Shown: positions 23,015 to 33,853 of the stretch, one piece after another
Layout: each line of letters opens with the position of its first letter
How positions within the stretch are numbered: the stretch's first letter is position 1
Assembly: GCF_000499385.1 (NCBI RefSeq)
Contig: NW_013651701.1
Coordinates: forward strand, 194,454 to 258,453
DNA: 64,000 nt
Source: Eimeria necatrix
Taxonomy: Eukaryota; Apicomplexa; Conoidasida; Eucoccidiorida; Eimeriidae
Reading direction: 5' to 3'
Program-made: the position numbers and the translations under genes
The notes under the pieces: generated by a model
Database searches by the model: none
What the model was told of the DNA's origin: nothing
Seen by the model: the letters and a program-made list of their open reading frames with translations, nothing else

Positions 23015-24484
23015 TTAAATAACGTCGGCTATCCAGGTATCCTTCTTTTTCTTCAACAAGTTGTCTCGAACTACGTTTCGACTCTGTTTGTGATCGCGGT
23101 CGACTTTTTGCAAGAGGTTCAAAAATTCCGCAGGAGTCATTTGGTCAATGCTGGTGGCCAGAAGGTCTATCGCCTTCAACCGGTTCGTCACTGCATCGCT
23201 CACGAAACGGCACGGGTTTTTACTGCACGCCTCTCTTTGGATTGGAGTCTTCATATCGAACAGTTTCTTGGCGACTCTAAGACTAGCACAAGTTGCACCT
23301 TGAAGGGACGCAAGCTCTTCAATGCTCTTGAATGCAGAAGAAGTTAGCACAGACGCCACATTTGACATGATATTCTCTGTCTCCGATCCCCATCGCTCTG
23401 TAAGCTCCAGTAAACCCTCAAGTAGGACCTTCTCATATGTCAGTAGTGCTTTATACGTGTGGAGTGCATCTTGCACTTGACGCTGTGCTTGCCCATCCTG
23501 GTCACCGGACGCGGCTCTCGCCTGAGCCTGTCCAAGCGCCTGTAGAGCGTCATTTTGTCGCCGTTTGATCCTCTCAACGTCACTACCAACCTCGAGAAGA
23601 GCCAGCTTCGCCCGCAGCTCCCGGGAATCCAGGTCGAACTTCGTGTTTGGAACGCGGCTAGCCTCCATGGCAACCGTCGTCAGCGTCCTCCCCACTCTCT
23701 CGTGCAAACCACTGAAGCGTCTATTCACTGCATCCACATCAGCTTCCTTTTTCTGTTCCACAAGGCCTGCGCTTGTGTATCGCTTTGCTATCTCGCGTGC
23801 TACGTTAAACGCATCCGCCGAACGGATTTGCACCGGCACAAATTCCATTTTGTCCTCTGAAGCTGGAGTGCTCGGGCGATCCTCTCGCCATTCCATCTGT
23901 ACCGGGACAATTAAGGGCTCCACAAACACTGCAACGTGATTTACAGGCGTCTCCTGTTGAATATGGCCTACCCAAGCTTTCGGCACTTTACCGTATTCTG
24001 TTGCAAAGGCCCCAGGCTGCTCCAACACAAATGGTACAGTTTGTGGCCTGAGATGAGTGCTTCCTTCAAAATAGAACATATCCCCTGCCATAAAAGGAGC
24101 TGGTCTTATTACGGATCTGGACGGCAATCCACCCACAAGTGTGACCTCATTCTCCAGATCTGCGATGAAGCCTCCGCCTTCACTTAATCCGTGCCCTTCC
24201 CGTCCGCCCGAGCCCGACTTGTCCAAGGAAATTTTCGAAAGTTTAGGCATGCAGATCTTTGCTGCCATTGAAGCAAACAAGACAACCGCCACAAGCCACA
24301 GAGCCAATGTTCGGCTACGCCTTTGGGTGGGCTTGGGGCTACGAACGGGCCTGCCATTGGGAGTGCCCTCATTTCCGTATGATTGTTTTGGGATTGAGAA
24401 ATCATCAACCACTGCCCCTTCAAAAGATTCTGACCATTTCGCCTCCCGCTCCCCCAACCCAGGTAGGGTCTTTTTCCCAGTCAT
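23015..24484 (-). CDS. Intronless 489-residue single-pass membrane protein, unknown function
   Basis: A single uninterrupted frame of 489 codons, far longer than chance for this base composition, and the other frames here are short. Residues 1-58 are polar and basic with Pro/Arg just before a membrane segment at about 59-78 (LALWLVAVVLFASMAA), so it probably sits as a type II or signal-anchored protein. Residues ~230-400 are charged and heptad-like, rich in Glu, Lys, Arg, Leu and Ala, suggesting a helical or coiled-coil region. The C-terminus has a Lys cluster (KKKK) before DTWIADVI. Two Cys pairs occur late (around ATCASL and EACSKNPCRF). I do not recognise the family. The first Met follows a stop-rich stretch, which supports this start. 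Confidence 0.72.
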   Translation of the reverse strand: MTGKKTLPGLGEREAKWSESFEGAVVDDFSIPKQSYGNEGTPNGRPVRSPKPTQRRSRTLALWLVAVVLFASMAAKICMPKLSKISLDKSGSGGREGHGLSEGGGFIADLENEVTLVGGLPSRSVIRPAPFMAGDMFYFEGSTHLRPQTVPFVLEQPGAFATEYGKVPKAWVGHIQQETPVNHVAVFVEPLIVPVQMEWREDRPSTPASEDKMEFVPVQIRSADAFNVAREIAKRYTSAGLVEQKKEADVDAVNRRFSGLHERVGRTLTTVAMEASRVPNTKFDLDSRELRAKLALLEVGSDVERIKRRQNDALQALGQAQARAASGDQDGQAQRQVQDALHTYKALLTYEKVLLEGLLELTERWGSETENIMSNVASVLTSSAFKSIEELASLQGATCASLRVAKKLFDMKTPIQREACSKNPCRFVSDAVTNRLKAIDLLATSIDQMTPAEFLNLLQKVDRDHKQSRNVVRDNLLKKKKDTWIADVI

Positions 24485-25451
24485 CTTGGGGAAGGCAGGG
24501 AGAAACTTCTCCAGCTTCGCCTATTGCCCGAATGCACGAAGAAAAGCCAATCAAAAAAGGATTCAAACTAGCTATATCCATGCCTAGTGTAGCATAAGAG
24601 GCTCCCGCCTAAGTTCTAATGATCGCTTTTGGCGCTCACAGTTCACCCCACGGGGCTTCATGCGACTCCTGAGCATCACTTGCAAGCTCCGGAGATACGG
24701 GAAGTTCAAGCATCTAAATTCGGTCTTTCATCACTTGGCATACAACATGCAGCTTCTCCAGCTGGGAGATGTTGTTCTCTTCGCGTGCTTGCCTTCGTGG
24801 AATGATGCGAAAACTCGAGTCGCACTCCTGTGTTTTGGCCGAGTAATTGGAAACTTCACCTTAGATAACGCATCATTTTAGAATGGCAAATCGGATTGAT
24901 TTATTGATAGATTACTTCGCTGCACAGTGTCGGCAATCTCCAGTGCCAACAGTTCGTTGCCGCTCGGCGCCACACGCTAGCAGTAGCCTTGTAGGTACCG
25001 CTGGAGTGGCTGAATATGAAAATTCAAGTGCTAGGAAGGTATGTCAGATGTTTTGGGGTCATTTTAGCCCCTGAATGGTTTCTATAACCGGTTTATGCAC
25101 CAGTGGTCTTGCATTCCCTAGTCCCAGCGGTTACAGACAGGCCGGCAGCCTATTATAGCCTAGAGAGGCTTCTTTCCTTGGTGGCATAACAAGGCTGGTC
25201 TAACGAGTTTCTGCATGAATTTCGTCTCCATGGAGCCCATTTCTTATGCGCGCATTTTTCTGCGTAAATACTGTGGGGTTCCCCTAACAGTTCCTGTGGA
25301 ATTGAAATCGATGTGTTTAGAGGATTTGGTGTCGACCAGAAGGGAGGGAGGGGCATGGGAGGTACCAGTTCCCCAGCTTTTTCTTATTGGGGCACTCCTG
25401 CCGTGGCATTCGATGGAATAGAAGGAACGCAGAAACTTCAAGAGGACGAAC
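24485..25451. other. Intergenic, no supported gene
   Basis: No domain-bearing frame and no RNA gene seen. It includes the promoter side of the minus-strand gene ending at 24484 and runs up to the solo LTR. Confidence 0.45.
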
Positions 25452-25808
25452 TGTAGTGCACACCATGCTCGCCCTTCTGACAAATTCTCTACGTTCGACA
25501 CATTTCTCGTAAATAATGCCAAATTATTAGAAAAAGGCCGTCATCTCTCGAGTTGTCGGTCTGATTTTCCCAAAAGTCGCACACTCATGGTTCTTGCTTT
25601 CTTTGCCCGGTGGGGCGGTGGCCCGCACCCGTGCCGGGTGTTCGCAGACACTTCTAGTTTGCACATGCTAATATCCTGATAAATTACCTTACTTTGTTAC
25701 TGGTAAGAAGTTTCCGTGCTCGTTCAGCATCGTAACTTTTTATATGCCACGAGCAAACTACCCTCTTAAGCTCACCAGCAGTCCCTATTGTAGTGCCCGT
25801 ACACCACA
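25452..25808 (-). mobile_element. Solo LTR of the chromovirus family
   Basis: Read on the minus strand this stretch begins with the family's terminal hairpin (TGTGGTGT...GGCACTACA at 25808) and ends in GCACTACA at 25452. It shares blocks with the LTRs of the element at 28.9-36.1 kb, including GCATGTGCAAAC, a TCTGCGAACACCCGG-like block and the GTAAG-rich middle. No internal retroelement sequence adjoins it, so it looks like a solo LTR left by recombination. The 5-base flanks (cgaac and ccagc) do not match as a target duplication. Confidence 0.7.
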
Positions 25809-28417
25809 CCAGCAGTGGGACTGCTCAGCGTTTTGTGCGAAATTCCACAGTGGCCAGGGCGGAGGCGTTGCCCCGCATGTACAGAAAATCTCAGGAGCTG
25901 TACCTTAAGGAGTTAATTAAACTGCTTAAAGTACAGCTCCAGCGATTTTCCGTATATGCGCAATTGAGTGGACGGTTGATAGAGCGGGTTATTTTTAGTG
26001 GATTTAAAAACACTATGCAGGACAGTGATTGCACGCATGTCCGTTGAACTGGCTTAGTCTATGCGTGCATAGGTAGCGCAGGCCAAAGAGTAACGCGGTG
26101 ACACCAAAATATGTCCAGTTAAATAGATTCCTTTAGGCTCAGGCCGTGCTATACACCACACGGATACTCTTGCGCAATGCGGCTTTGTACTTTGTCTACT
26201 ACCCCATAAGCTGCAATCAGAACAATTCGTTACTTGCCTGAATCAACTAAATTTACATATCGCCAGAATTGCTCTTGTAATGATTCTGCATGCTTAAAGG
26301 AGCGATGTCGACGGAGAAGAGCTGCACTTTCGAATTGACCTGGCAAAGGCATTCAATCACCAACTTTGGGTCACTCCCCGCAGGATGAGAAGCCTAACGC
26401 TCTGTAGAGTTGATTTCAGTGGCCGTCGGAACTCTGGCAATTCGCAAACTATGCGTTGAGGCAGTCAGTGTGCTTATTTTGAGCTGTGTCCAGACTGGCC
26501 GCTCTACGGTGTCCCCTGCTGGCCATATGCGTGTATTCGCGTCCCGAATTTTTTCATGAGACCCAAAAGTGCATTTGAGTGCAAAACGCTTTGCTTTTCG
26601 TAAGATATGCTTAATCTTAAAACCCTGAACCATAAAAGCTTAAGATTCCGAACTCCACACTAATGTTGTAGTGCCGCAAAGTTCTTCGTCTTTCATTATG
26701 ACTGGTTGGTGCGTTCTTTCGCCGACTACTTTCAGGCATCGCTGTTACTCCATCCTAAGGCCTACAACGTTGTTTCAGCCGATCCGCGTTTCTACTTTGC
26801 CTTTATTCCTGTGTCGTTTCCTGCGGGTGTGCTTTATCATACCTCCGTGTAGATAGCGCCGTCCCCACCTGCTATGCAAAGACTGCTCCTCTGTGAATTG
26901 CCTCGGCACCTCGCGTCGTTGTCTTACTTCCAGCCTTCCAGTGTAGGCATGCACTTCGTTGTCCTACAAATGATACGAGCCGCTACTGTAAATTAGTTTT
27001 GTACCATGTAAATCCTTGTGGTACTCTACTTTTCAGTCCTGCATATACTCGCCCTTCACTCCTTTTTCTGACTCCCTTTAGTTATAGCCCAACCTCAAGT
27101 CTAGGTAGAACGTTTTGAGGGCTTCTGTAGCGAGCAAGATCTCGCCTCACTCCTAGATGATACTCTTCTTGTTGGCCTCTCAGCCGAACAGCCTAGACTT
27201 ACTCTAGTACAAGAACTAGGTTTCTTTGCCGATAAATTTTCTAGTACTGCTCCTTGCGTAGAATATCGAACGTTGCAACCTTATGGATTGCCCTTGTGCG
27301 ACATTGTAGCGCTACGCACTACACCGTTGGCCTCCCATGGAACATTGTAATGACTGGAGTTGTGGTTTCTTCATCGCGTAAACATGGACCTTTAGTTGTA
27401 AACTTGTATAATCCACCTTCTCCAGTTTGATCACCACGATACCAATTTTGTATAGTCAAATCGTTAAACATTCCTTGCATTATATTGCTTCGACGCACTC
27501 TTTGTTTTCCCTGGATCCCTTTCGCTCTTGTTTGCTCCTCAATTTTTCAGTCATTTGGTTCTTTCTTACTAATTTAAAAAGCAACAAGCTTTATGTCTTT
27601 CATCACATATTTCCCTCTTTTGCTCACTCTCTTCAAAGTTTTTCTGCGACTGTGTAATTTACAACTATTTTGCCGTATTCGGAATTGAATCCTAGTTCTC
27701 CGTTAGTTAGTTTGGCCCAATTTTAACTTCAGGAGCCTAGTCAACGGGTTGCCGCATTGCCGATCATTACCTGTGGTGACTATTGAGTGGCGGCACAAAA
27801 TACGCTAATGACCTAGTCACTGGTTGATGTAGTGCACTCTACAGTTAGGCGTGGCGGCTGAGGATGGCAAGACGCGCTGAAGCTGCAGTGTACCGCACAC
27901 TTGCGTAGAGAAGGGAAAACAAGGCGAGACGTCTCTCCAGACAAAAGGACTCATAATAATATTATACTTGAAAGACATTTAGTGCTCACAGTGTTCTTAG
28001 CGAGTAATGTTTGGCATGAATCGACGTAGTCACAACACCAGAGGAACGTATGGGTCAAACTTGGCCTCCTCGAACTAACGATACCTTGGTGCCGTGGTGA
28101 GACTGGTCGCGGAAGAAGGCTTGCAAGAATAGGTAGCGGCCCTGTGGGTAGATGCTGGATCCAGCTGCTTTGGTGTGTGCAGTGATAACATTTTGGTTAG
28201 TGGGTGGGCTGCAATTAGGACGGCGCTCTTTCCTGATGCGCGAGGCGAGTAACCAGAGGAGGGACCGGCATCTTTTAGGTGAAGAGGACGAAGCACATGG
28301 GAAGTAGCTTGAAGCTGAGAGGCGGGCCGTGCGTATCGAAAAAATAGTGCGATGTCTGGAGGATGGCTTTCTTGGGGTACACTGTGGAAGGTCACCTGCG
28401 CCATCCGCCGCTGTGAA
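25809..28417. other. Intergenic, possible retroelement debris
   Basis: No supported gene. A segment at 26667-27323 begins TGTAGTGC and ends GCACTACA, the same termini as the LTR family here, but its interior was not recognised. A frame of about 60 codons inside it is open without known motifs. The rest is AT-rich with short frames. Confidence 0.4.
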
Positions 28418-28489
28418 GGCTGTTTAGTCTAGTGGTATGATTCTCGCTTAGGGTGCGAGAGGTCCCGGGTTCAATTCCCGGAACAGCCC
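28418..28489 (+). tRNA. trnP(AGG): tRNA-Pro (anticodon AGG)
   Basis: A 72-base cloverleaf: the acceptor stem pairs GGCTGTT with AACAGCC, the D arm contains TAGTCTAGTGGTATGA, and the anticodon stem CTCGC/GCGAG closes loop TTAGGGT with AGG at 28450-28452. The T arm is CCGGGTTCAATTCCCGG. The discriminator position is C and no intron is present. The internal A box and B box needed for RNA polymerase III are intact. It lies about 450 bases from the 3' LTR of the chromovirus, whose primer site appears to match this tRNA's 3' end. Confidence 0.97.
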
Positions 28490-28935
28490 TCCATCCCAGG
28501 TGCTTGACTAGAAAATCAGCACCCGTGGCTGACATTTTTCTTGAAGTCCTGGTTGCGTAGTACCTGATGCGCAGTATATAGGTGAACGGGACAAGATGTG
28601 GCTGACGCTGTCAGTGAAGCGGTTGCCCTAAGAGACTTACTTGCTCCGCCGCGCCCCTCAGTGCCAGATTTAGTACTGCATATTCGAGTGAATTATGTGA
28701 GGACCTTTTGGTAGACAAACAATTATTCCTGTAAGCAAAGGAAAACGTAAGTTGGTGCTCCCTTCTCTCTAACGAGAAAGCGCCTCCAGTGTTTACCTGT
28801 CGGCGCTTGCCTAGACTACTGTGGCATTGACGCATGCTGCATGGTTTCTACTCCATTGATTGACCAGTATGAGCCCGCTGTTAGTAAAATTTCTGAGAGA
28901 GCCGGAAGGTCTTCCCTCGTTGTGCAGTGCTGGCC

Positions 28936-29344
28936 GTAGTGCGCGGCGCCTACTGCTGCGACTACGCTGCTTCCTGCCCCTCGAGCAGGCCTACAAACTA
29001 CGCCTAGCGTAGCCCCATTTCTCGGATACTATAGCTTTATTCCATCGAAATACAACAATTCTAAAGTGTTTCAAATCTGTCTGTTCGATTTGCCCCACTC
29101 TGGGAGCTCGCCTCCTAGGCCCTATGGGGAGGAGGCCCGCACTGGTGCCGGCGCTATCGCCAGCCCCAGTCTCCACACAATTTCCACACATTTCATGTAT
29201 TCATTAGCACTAATAGACAGTTTTTCTTATTTTAATCTTATTGGGAGAGTCCTGTCCTCCTCCAGTGTTGCGACCCCGTAGGTCGCTAGCTAGCTATCAT
29301 CTCTAGGACACTAGCCAGCCCCATTGTAGTGCCTCAGCACTACA
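28936..29344 (-). repeat. 3' LTR of the chromovirus
   Basis: About 409 bases. On the minus strand it begins TGTAGTGC...GGCACTACA (a terminal hairpin) at 29344, directly after a polypurine tract, and ends near GCGCACTACG at 28936. It shares a GATAGCGCCGGCACC block and a GCAGCGTAGTCGCAGC block with the LTR at 35663-36058. Confidence 0.8.
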
Positions 29345-29358
29345 ACTTCCCCCCTTGC
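29345..29358 (-). promoter_or_regulatory. Polypurine tract of the retroelement
   Basis: On the minus strand the sequence GCAAGGGGGGAAGT abuts the LTR start TGTAGTGC. A purine run here primes plus-strand DNA synthesis in LTR retroelements, and its position fixes the LTR boundary. Confidence 0.75.
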
Positions 29359-29521
29359 CGGACTGAAGAGACCTATTCCAAACGCATTATTTTTACCTTC
29401 TCAATCTCTGAGCTCTTCTAAAGCTGACGTGGTGAGCGCGAGCGGTGCGCAGCGCTCCCTCCCCACTCCTCATTGAAGTGTGCCCGTGCTGTAGGAGCTG
29501 GAACGTGGCGGACCCGGACGT

Positions 29522-30830
29522 CTACGCCTCGGAAGGACCCATGTTGTTTCGAGCCTGAAGACGTCTTCGTTGGCGGCGGCGCCAAGCGCGAAGCAAAGCC
29601 GGACAGCCAGTAAGGTGATGAGCTGGCTCCCATGTGGCTTGATCTTCAGGGGCCCCGCGCCACTTCACGAGGTACTGGGCTGCATCTCCCGAGCCGCGTT
29701 GGTCCATAATATGGTCTACTTGGTATTCCGCTTTGGGATTGCCTGCTGCATCGTGGATAGGAGGCCAGGCAGCATCGGCTGCCGAGGGAACCAAAGCGGG
29801 AGGGAGGGGGCGGTGGGGAACTAGCTGCGAAACGTGGAAAACGTCATGGCATTCATACGTGGGAGGCAGAGCGAGACGGTAAGCGACAGTTCCTATGCGT
29901 TCGATGACTTCGAAGGGTCCACAGTAACGGGGCTCGAACTTAGGGCAGCTGTTGAAAGGCGGTAGGTGCTTGCTGCTGAGCCAGACCTTGTCGCCCACCG
30001 CGTACTCCACTGCTCGGCGCTTCGTGTCTGCGTAATACTTCTGCTGCCATTTCGCCTTCAGGATGTGACTCTGTGCTCTGTCGCAGAGCTGTCGGAAGAG
30101 CTTAGCCATCGGGGGAGTGAGTGTAGGAGCTAACGCGCCTACGATATCAAGGTCCGCAGCAGTCAACGGGTTCTCGCCAATCATGACCTCGAAAGGAGAG
30201 AGCTCAGTGGATGAATGACTTGTTGTGTTGTAGGCAAGTTCCAAGGCCGGAAGCAAACGCTCCCATTCGCGTTCGTCAGATTGGATGTAGGTACGAAGCA
30301 TTTGCTCGAGTGTGCGGTTCACTCGTTCAGTCTGGCCGTCGCTTTGGGGATGCTAGGACGAGGACATGCACCGTTTGATGTTAAAGCGGCGGCAGAGCTG
30401 ATTCCAAAGATCCGACTGGAAACGGGGGTCTCGGTCCGATATGAGCACCTCTGGAAAACCATGATAGCGGATAAGGCGGTCTGCGAGGAGCTCCATGGTG
30501 TCTGCTGCTGTGAATGACTTCTTTGCAGGAACGAAATTAGCCATCTTGCTAAGGGAGTCCACTATGACAAGGATCGAGTCGTGCCCTGTCGTTTTAAGCG
30601 GAAGATCTGTGCTGAAATCGAGGCTCACGTGCGCCCATCGGCGAGAAGGGATGAGCAACTGTTGAAGAAGGCCTGCAGGCTTCTGGTTAATGAACTTTGA
30701 AGCGCGACAGTGGGTACATGACTCAACATAAGCGGTAGTGTAGGCACGCATTCCAGGCCAGTAGTAGTGCTTGCTGAGAGCAGCAAAGGTCTTTTTCTGG
30801 CCTCGATGGCCGGCTGTGACATGGTCGTGA
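29522..30830 (-). pseudogene. Broken integrase with C-terminal chromodomain
   Basis: Two open pieces, 30751-30353 and 30322-29522, are separated by an in-frame TAG at 30353-30355, just before the conserved HPQSDGQTERVNRT motif. Upstream, near 30700-30830, is the zinc-binding HHCC region (GHRGQKKTF, YYWPGMR, CTHCRASK). The core shows the first and second catalytic Asp contexts (HVSLDFSTDLP and ISDRDPRF) and the Glu in QTERVNRT. The C-terminal ~80 residues hold a chromodomain with YQVDHIMDQR, YLVKWRG and ATWEP, the hallmark of chromoviruses, which is thought to direct insertion to marked chromatin. Confidence 0.9.
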
Positions 30831-30966
30831 TGCGAATGCAGAATATGAGTAAGGAACTCAGGGAATTGTGGGACGCAGATGCGCCACAGTCCATGAACGC
30901 GGATGTGCAGGTAAGGCTCTACGTAACGAAAGGTAAATTGGCGATGACAAAACTCGATTTGCAGAG

Positions 30967-31857
30967 CTAGAACGAGTATTTCTGTTGTGTGGGGTTCATA
31001 ACGTGACTGAGGAAACCAATGGGCTTGCCTTCTTGTTCTAGAACCGCTCCGATCACATAACCACAGGCATCCGTGTATAACTCCAAAGGGTTCGTGGTGT
31101 CAGGAACTTGTAATGTAGTGAAATCGATTCTGTCCCCTTTAAGGTGCTGCACCGCCTTTGTGTGAAGTTCTGTCCATTTGAAACTAACATCTTTACGTGT
31201 AAGATCAACCAGAGGCCGCGCAACGTCTGCATAATCAGGTCCCATGAACATGCGACAGTAATTTATGGTGGCGAAGAACTGGCGCACTTACGTTTCGTTT
31301 TCCAGCACCTCTGGTCAGTGCCGGATAGCTTCGATTTTGTCTTCTGCAGTTTTGATGCCTTCGGCACTGATAGTATAACCCAAGTATGTGATTGCTTGCC
31401 TAGCGAACTTGCATTTGCGGAATTTTGGGTAGAATTGGTTTTGCAGGAAAGCACTGAGAACTTGTCGCAGGAGGGAAACGTGTCCAGGGAGGTCGGAACT
31501 ATAAATAAGTACATCATCTAGGTACGCAAAAACACCCTGTCCTAATAAAGGCTGTAGATAGGCATTAATGTTGGCCTGAAACGTAGCTGGAGCACCCTTA
31601 AGGCCAAAGGGCATAACTCGATAATCAAGTTGCCCTTGAAAGGAACGGAAAGCCGTCTTTCAACAGTCTTCCTTAGCCTGGAATCCTGCTTCAGGGTCCA
31701 GAGTGGAAAAGTACTTGGCGCCTTTCAGCATCTCCAGACTGGTTTGAATGGGAGGTGCTGGAAAATCAGGAGCGACTGTAAGGGCATTCAGAGCCTGGTA
31801 AACAACAAGCATACGCATATTCCGCTCCTCTGAACCATCATCACTCTTGTCGACCAT
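30967..31857 (-). pseudogene. Broken reverse transcriptase and RNase H region
   Basis: Pieces in order on the minus strand: 31857-31660 with LKGAKYFSTLDPEAGF (the first catalytic Asp region), a frame break, 31614-31315 with MPFGLKGAPATFQ and the catalytic YLDD box, and 31287-30967 with the connection domain (FFATINYCRMF) and RNase H (LYTDACGYVIGAVLEQ). At least one frameshift and two stops separate the pieces. The match to Ty3/gypsy polymerases is unmistakable; the copy is dead as written. Confidence 0.9.
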
Positions 31858-31932
31858 TATCTTAGGAGAGCAGATAGATGAATATGCTGGTCCGGTCCAA
31901 CCACTGTCCGATAATTTAGTTATCTTCTGTTC

Positions 31933-32992
31933 GTGGAATCTGGGGTCATTCGGTATATCGAAGATTTCGCTGAGAGTTTTCCAGGTACAAATAGGATATG
32001 GTGATCATGAGGGCGCTTCGGCGGTAATCCTTTAGGTACGTTATCGGGGAAGACCGCCCGATACTCTTTCAACACCTTGGTAATCTCGAATGGAATAGCT
32101 TGTGCCTCTGCCGAATTTATCCATTCGTCGAAAAGTGCGTGTTCGAGTTTTGCCATAGGCCATGGAGACTCTTCTTCATCCTCCGCTGTTGTCAAGGCAG
32201 TAGAGGCCAAAGGACAGCTACAACCGGAGGCTTTGGGTCGATTCCTTATCAACACGCAGCAAAGTGCTCCTTGCTACTCGTCCGTGAACCTCAGTGCCAC
32301 TGACAAGCCAGCGTCGGGCAAAGCCTGGATGCAATGCGAACCGTGCAATGGTGCCCTGAGATTCCTTGCGTCGGCCGCCGCCTGGAGAACAAGCGACGTT
32401 ATCCGTGCCTTCGCCTTAGTCTTCGCTTGGGCTTTATACCTTTTAGGTGGCGGCCGTAGGAAGTGGAATCTGGGGTCATTCGGTATATCGAAGATTTCGC
32501 TGAGAGTTTTCCAGGTACAAATAGGATATGGTGATCATGAGGGCGCTTCGGCGGTAATCCTTTAGGTACGTTATCGGGGAAGACCGCCCGATACTCTTTC
32601 AACACCTTGGTAATCTCGAATGGAATAGCTTGTGCCTCTGCCGAATTTATCCATTCGTCGAAAAGTGCGTGTTCGAGTTTTGCCATAGGCCATGGAGACT
32701 CTTCTTCATCCTCCGCTGTTGTCAAGGCAGTAGAGGCCAAAGGACAGCTACAACCGGAGGCTTTGGGTCGATTCCTTATCAACACGCAGCAAAGTGCTCC
32801 TTGCTACTCGTCCGTGAACCTCAGTGCCACTGACAAGCCAGCGTCGGGCAAAGCCTGGATGCAATGCGAACCGTGCAATGGTGCCCTGAGATTCCTTGCG
32901 TCGGCCGCCGCCTGGAGAACAAGCGACGTTATCCGTGCCTTCGCCTTAGTCTTCGCTTGGGCTTTATACCTTTTAGGTGGCGGCCGTAGGAA
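31933..32992 (-). repeat. Exact-looking 530-bp tandem duplication in the polymerase region
   Basis: Copies at 31933-32462 and 32463-32992 appear identical by eye. Each holds the N-terminal edge of the reverse transcriptase domain (FPDNVPKGLPPKRPHDHHI on minus). 530 is not a multiple of three, so the duplication breaks the frame. The lack of differences suggests a very recent event or an assembly error. Confidence 0.9.
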
Positions 32993-33243
32993 TATGGTGG
33001 CCTCCTCCGCTGACATACCCGCCACTTGCTTAGTCAAAATGTCATATGCTTGCTCCGCAGGAGTCCTTAAGGGTGCTACTATGTGACTGTAACCTTAAGT
33101 GTTTCTTCACCCGTTCTGACGACCTGTAACTCATACCACTGGCTGTTCGCATAGGTCCGGAGCTTGTCGGACTGAAAATACCAGGCCACTTTATTAAGTC
33201 AGCCAATCCAAACCCAACACTAAATCATAGGGAACGGGTCCCA

Positions 33244-33552
33244 CTAAGAAGACCCCGGAAAACGTGCGTGTCCACACCACATTGTCAACCCCGTCACAAC
33301 TCGATCAATGCGTAATTGTTCACTTGTAGCAACAGTGAACCTATGCTCTTCTGGAAGTCTCCGCACCCTCAGCTGCAATCGCTCGACTGTTTTAGGGTTA
33401 ATGAAACTTCTCGAAGCGCCTGTGTCTAAAAGCGCCTCGCATGAACTTCCTGCAAGCTCAACGCGAAGTACCGCTGTTGCACCCACGTAACACAAGGCTC
33501 CTCCTTGGTTGCGAGATTCTTTCGCACTAGTTTCCCGACACCAGTGCGGCAT
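33244..33552 (-). pseudogene. Retroelement aspartic protease fragment
   Basis: A 102-residue open piece on the minus strand contains LLDTGASRSFI, the active-site motif of retroviral-type aspartic proteases, preceded by a hydrophobic strand (VLRVELAGSSCEA) as in Ty3/gypsy elements. It sits between the zinc knuckle and the reverse transcriptase, in the usual gag-pol order. It is separated from both by stops. Confidence 0.8.
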
Positions 33553-33853
33553 AGTCTCTATCGCTTCTGGCCTGCAGTCTTCTTCTGTTGCCTCTTCAGA
33601 TTTCCCGCTGCTATCCGTCTTCTCTCACGGAGTCTCTTCACTCCCCATCGGCGCCGGCCCAGACTCCAACCGCGCTTCCGAAGGCGGCTGAGTCCCCTGC
33701 ACGACCTCATCGCCCGTTTTATTTTCCTTTATCGAGTTGAGGAGACGGTTTCCCGCTCTAGGGAGACTGGAATGGCATTAGGTCCTGTCGCTACCGCACA
33801 TGTCATCCCTTTGCCATGGCTACGCGGCCTAGAACGCTCGTCTCCAGCCACGC

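Noticed and set aside
28075..28404. Minus-strand frame of 109 codons just upstream of the tRNA
   Set aside because: Composition is unremarkable and no motif or splice context supports it.
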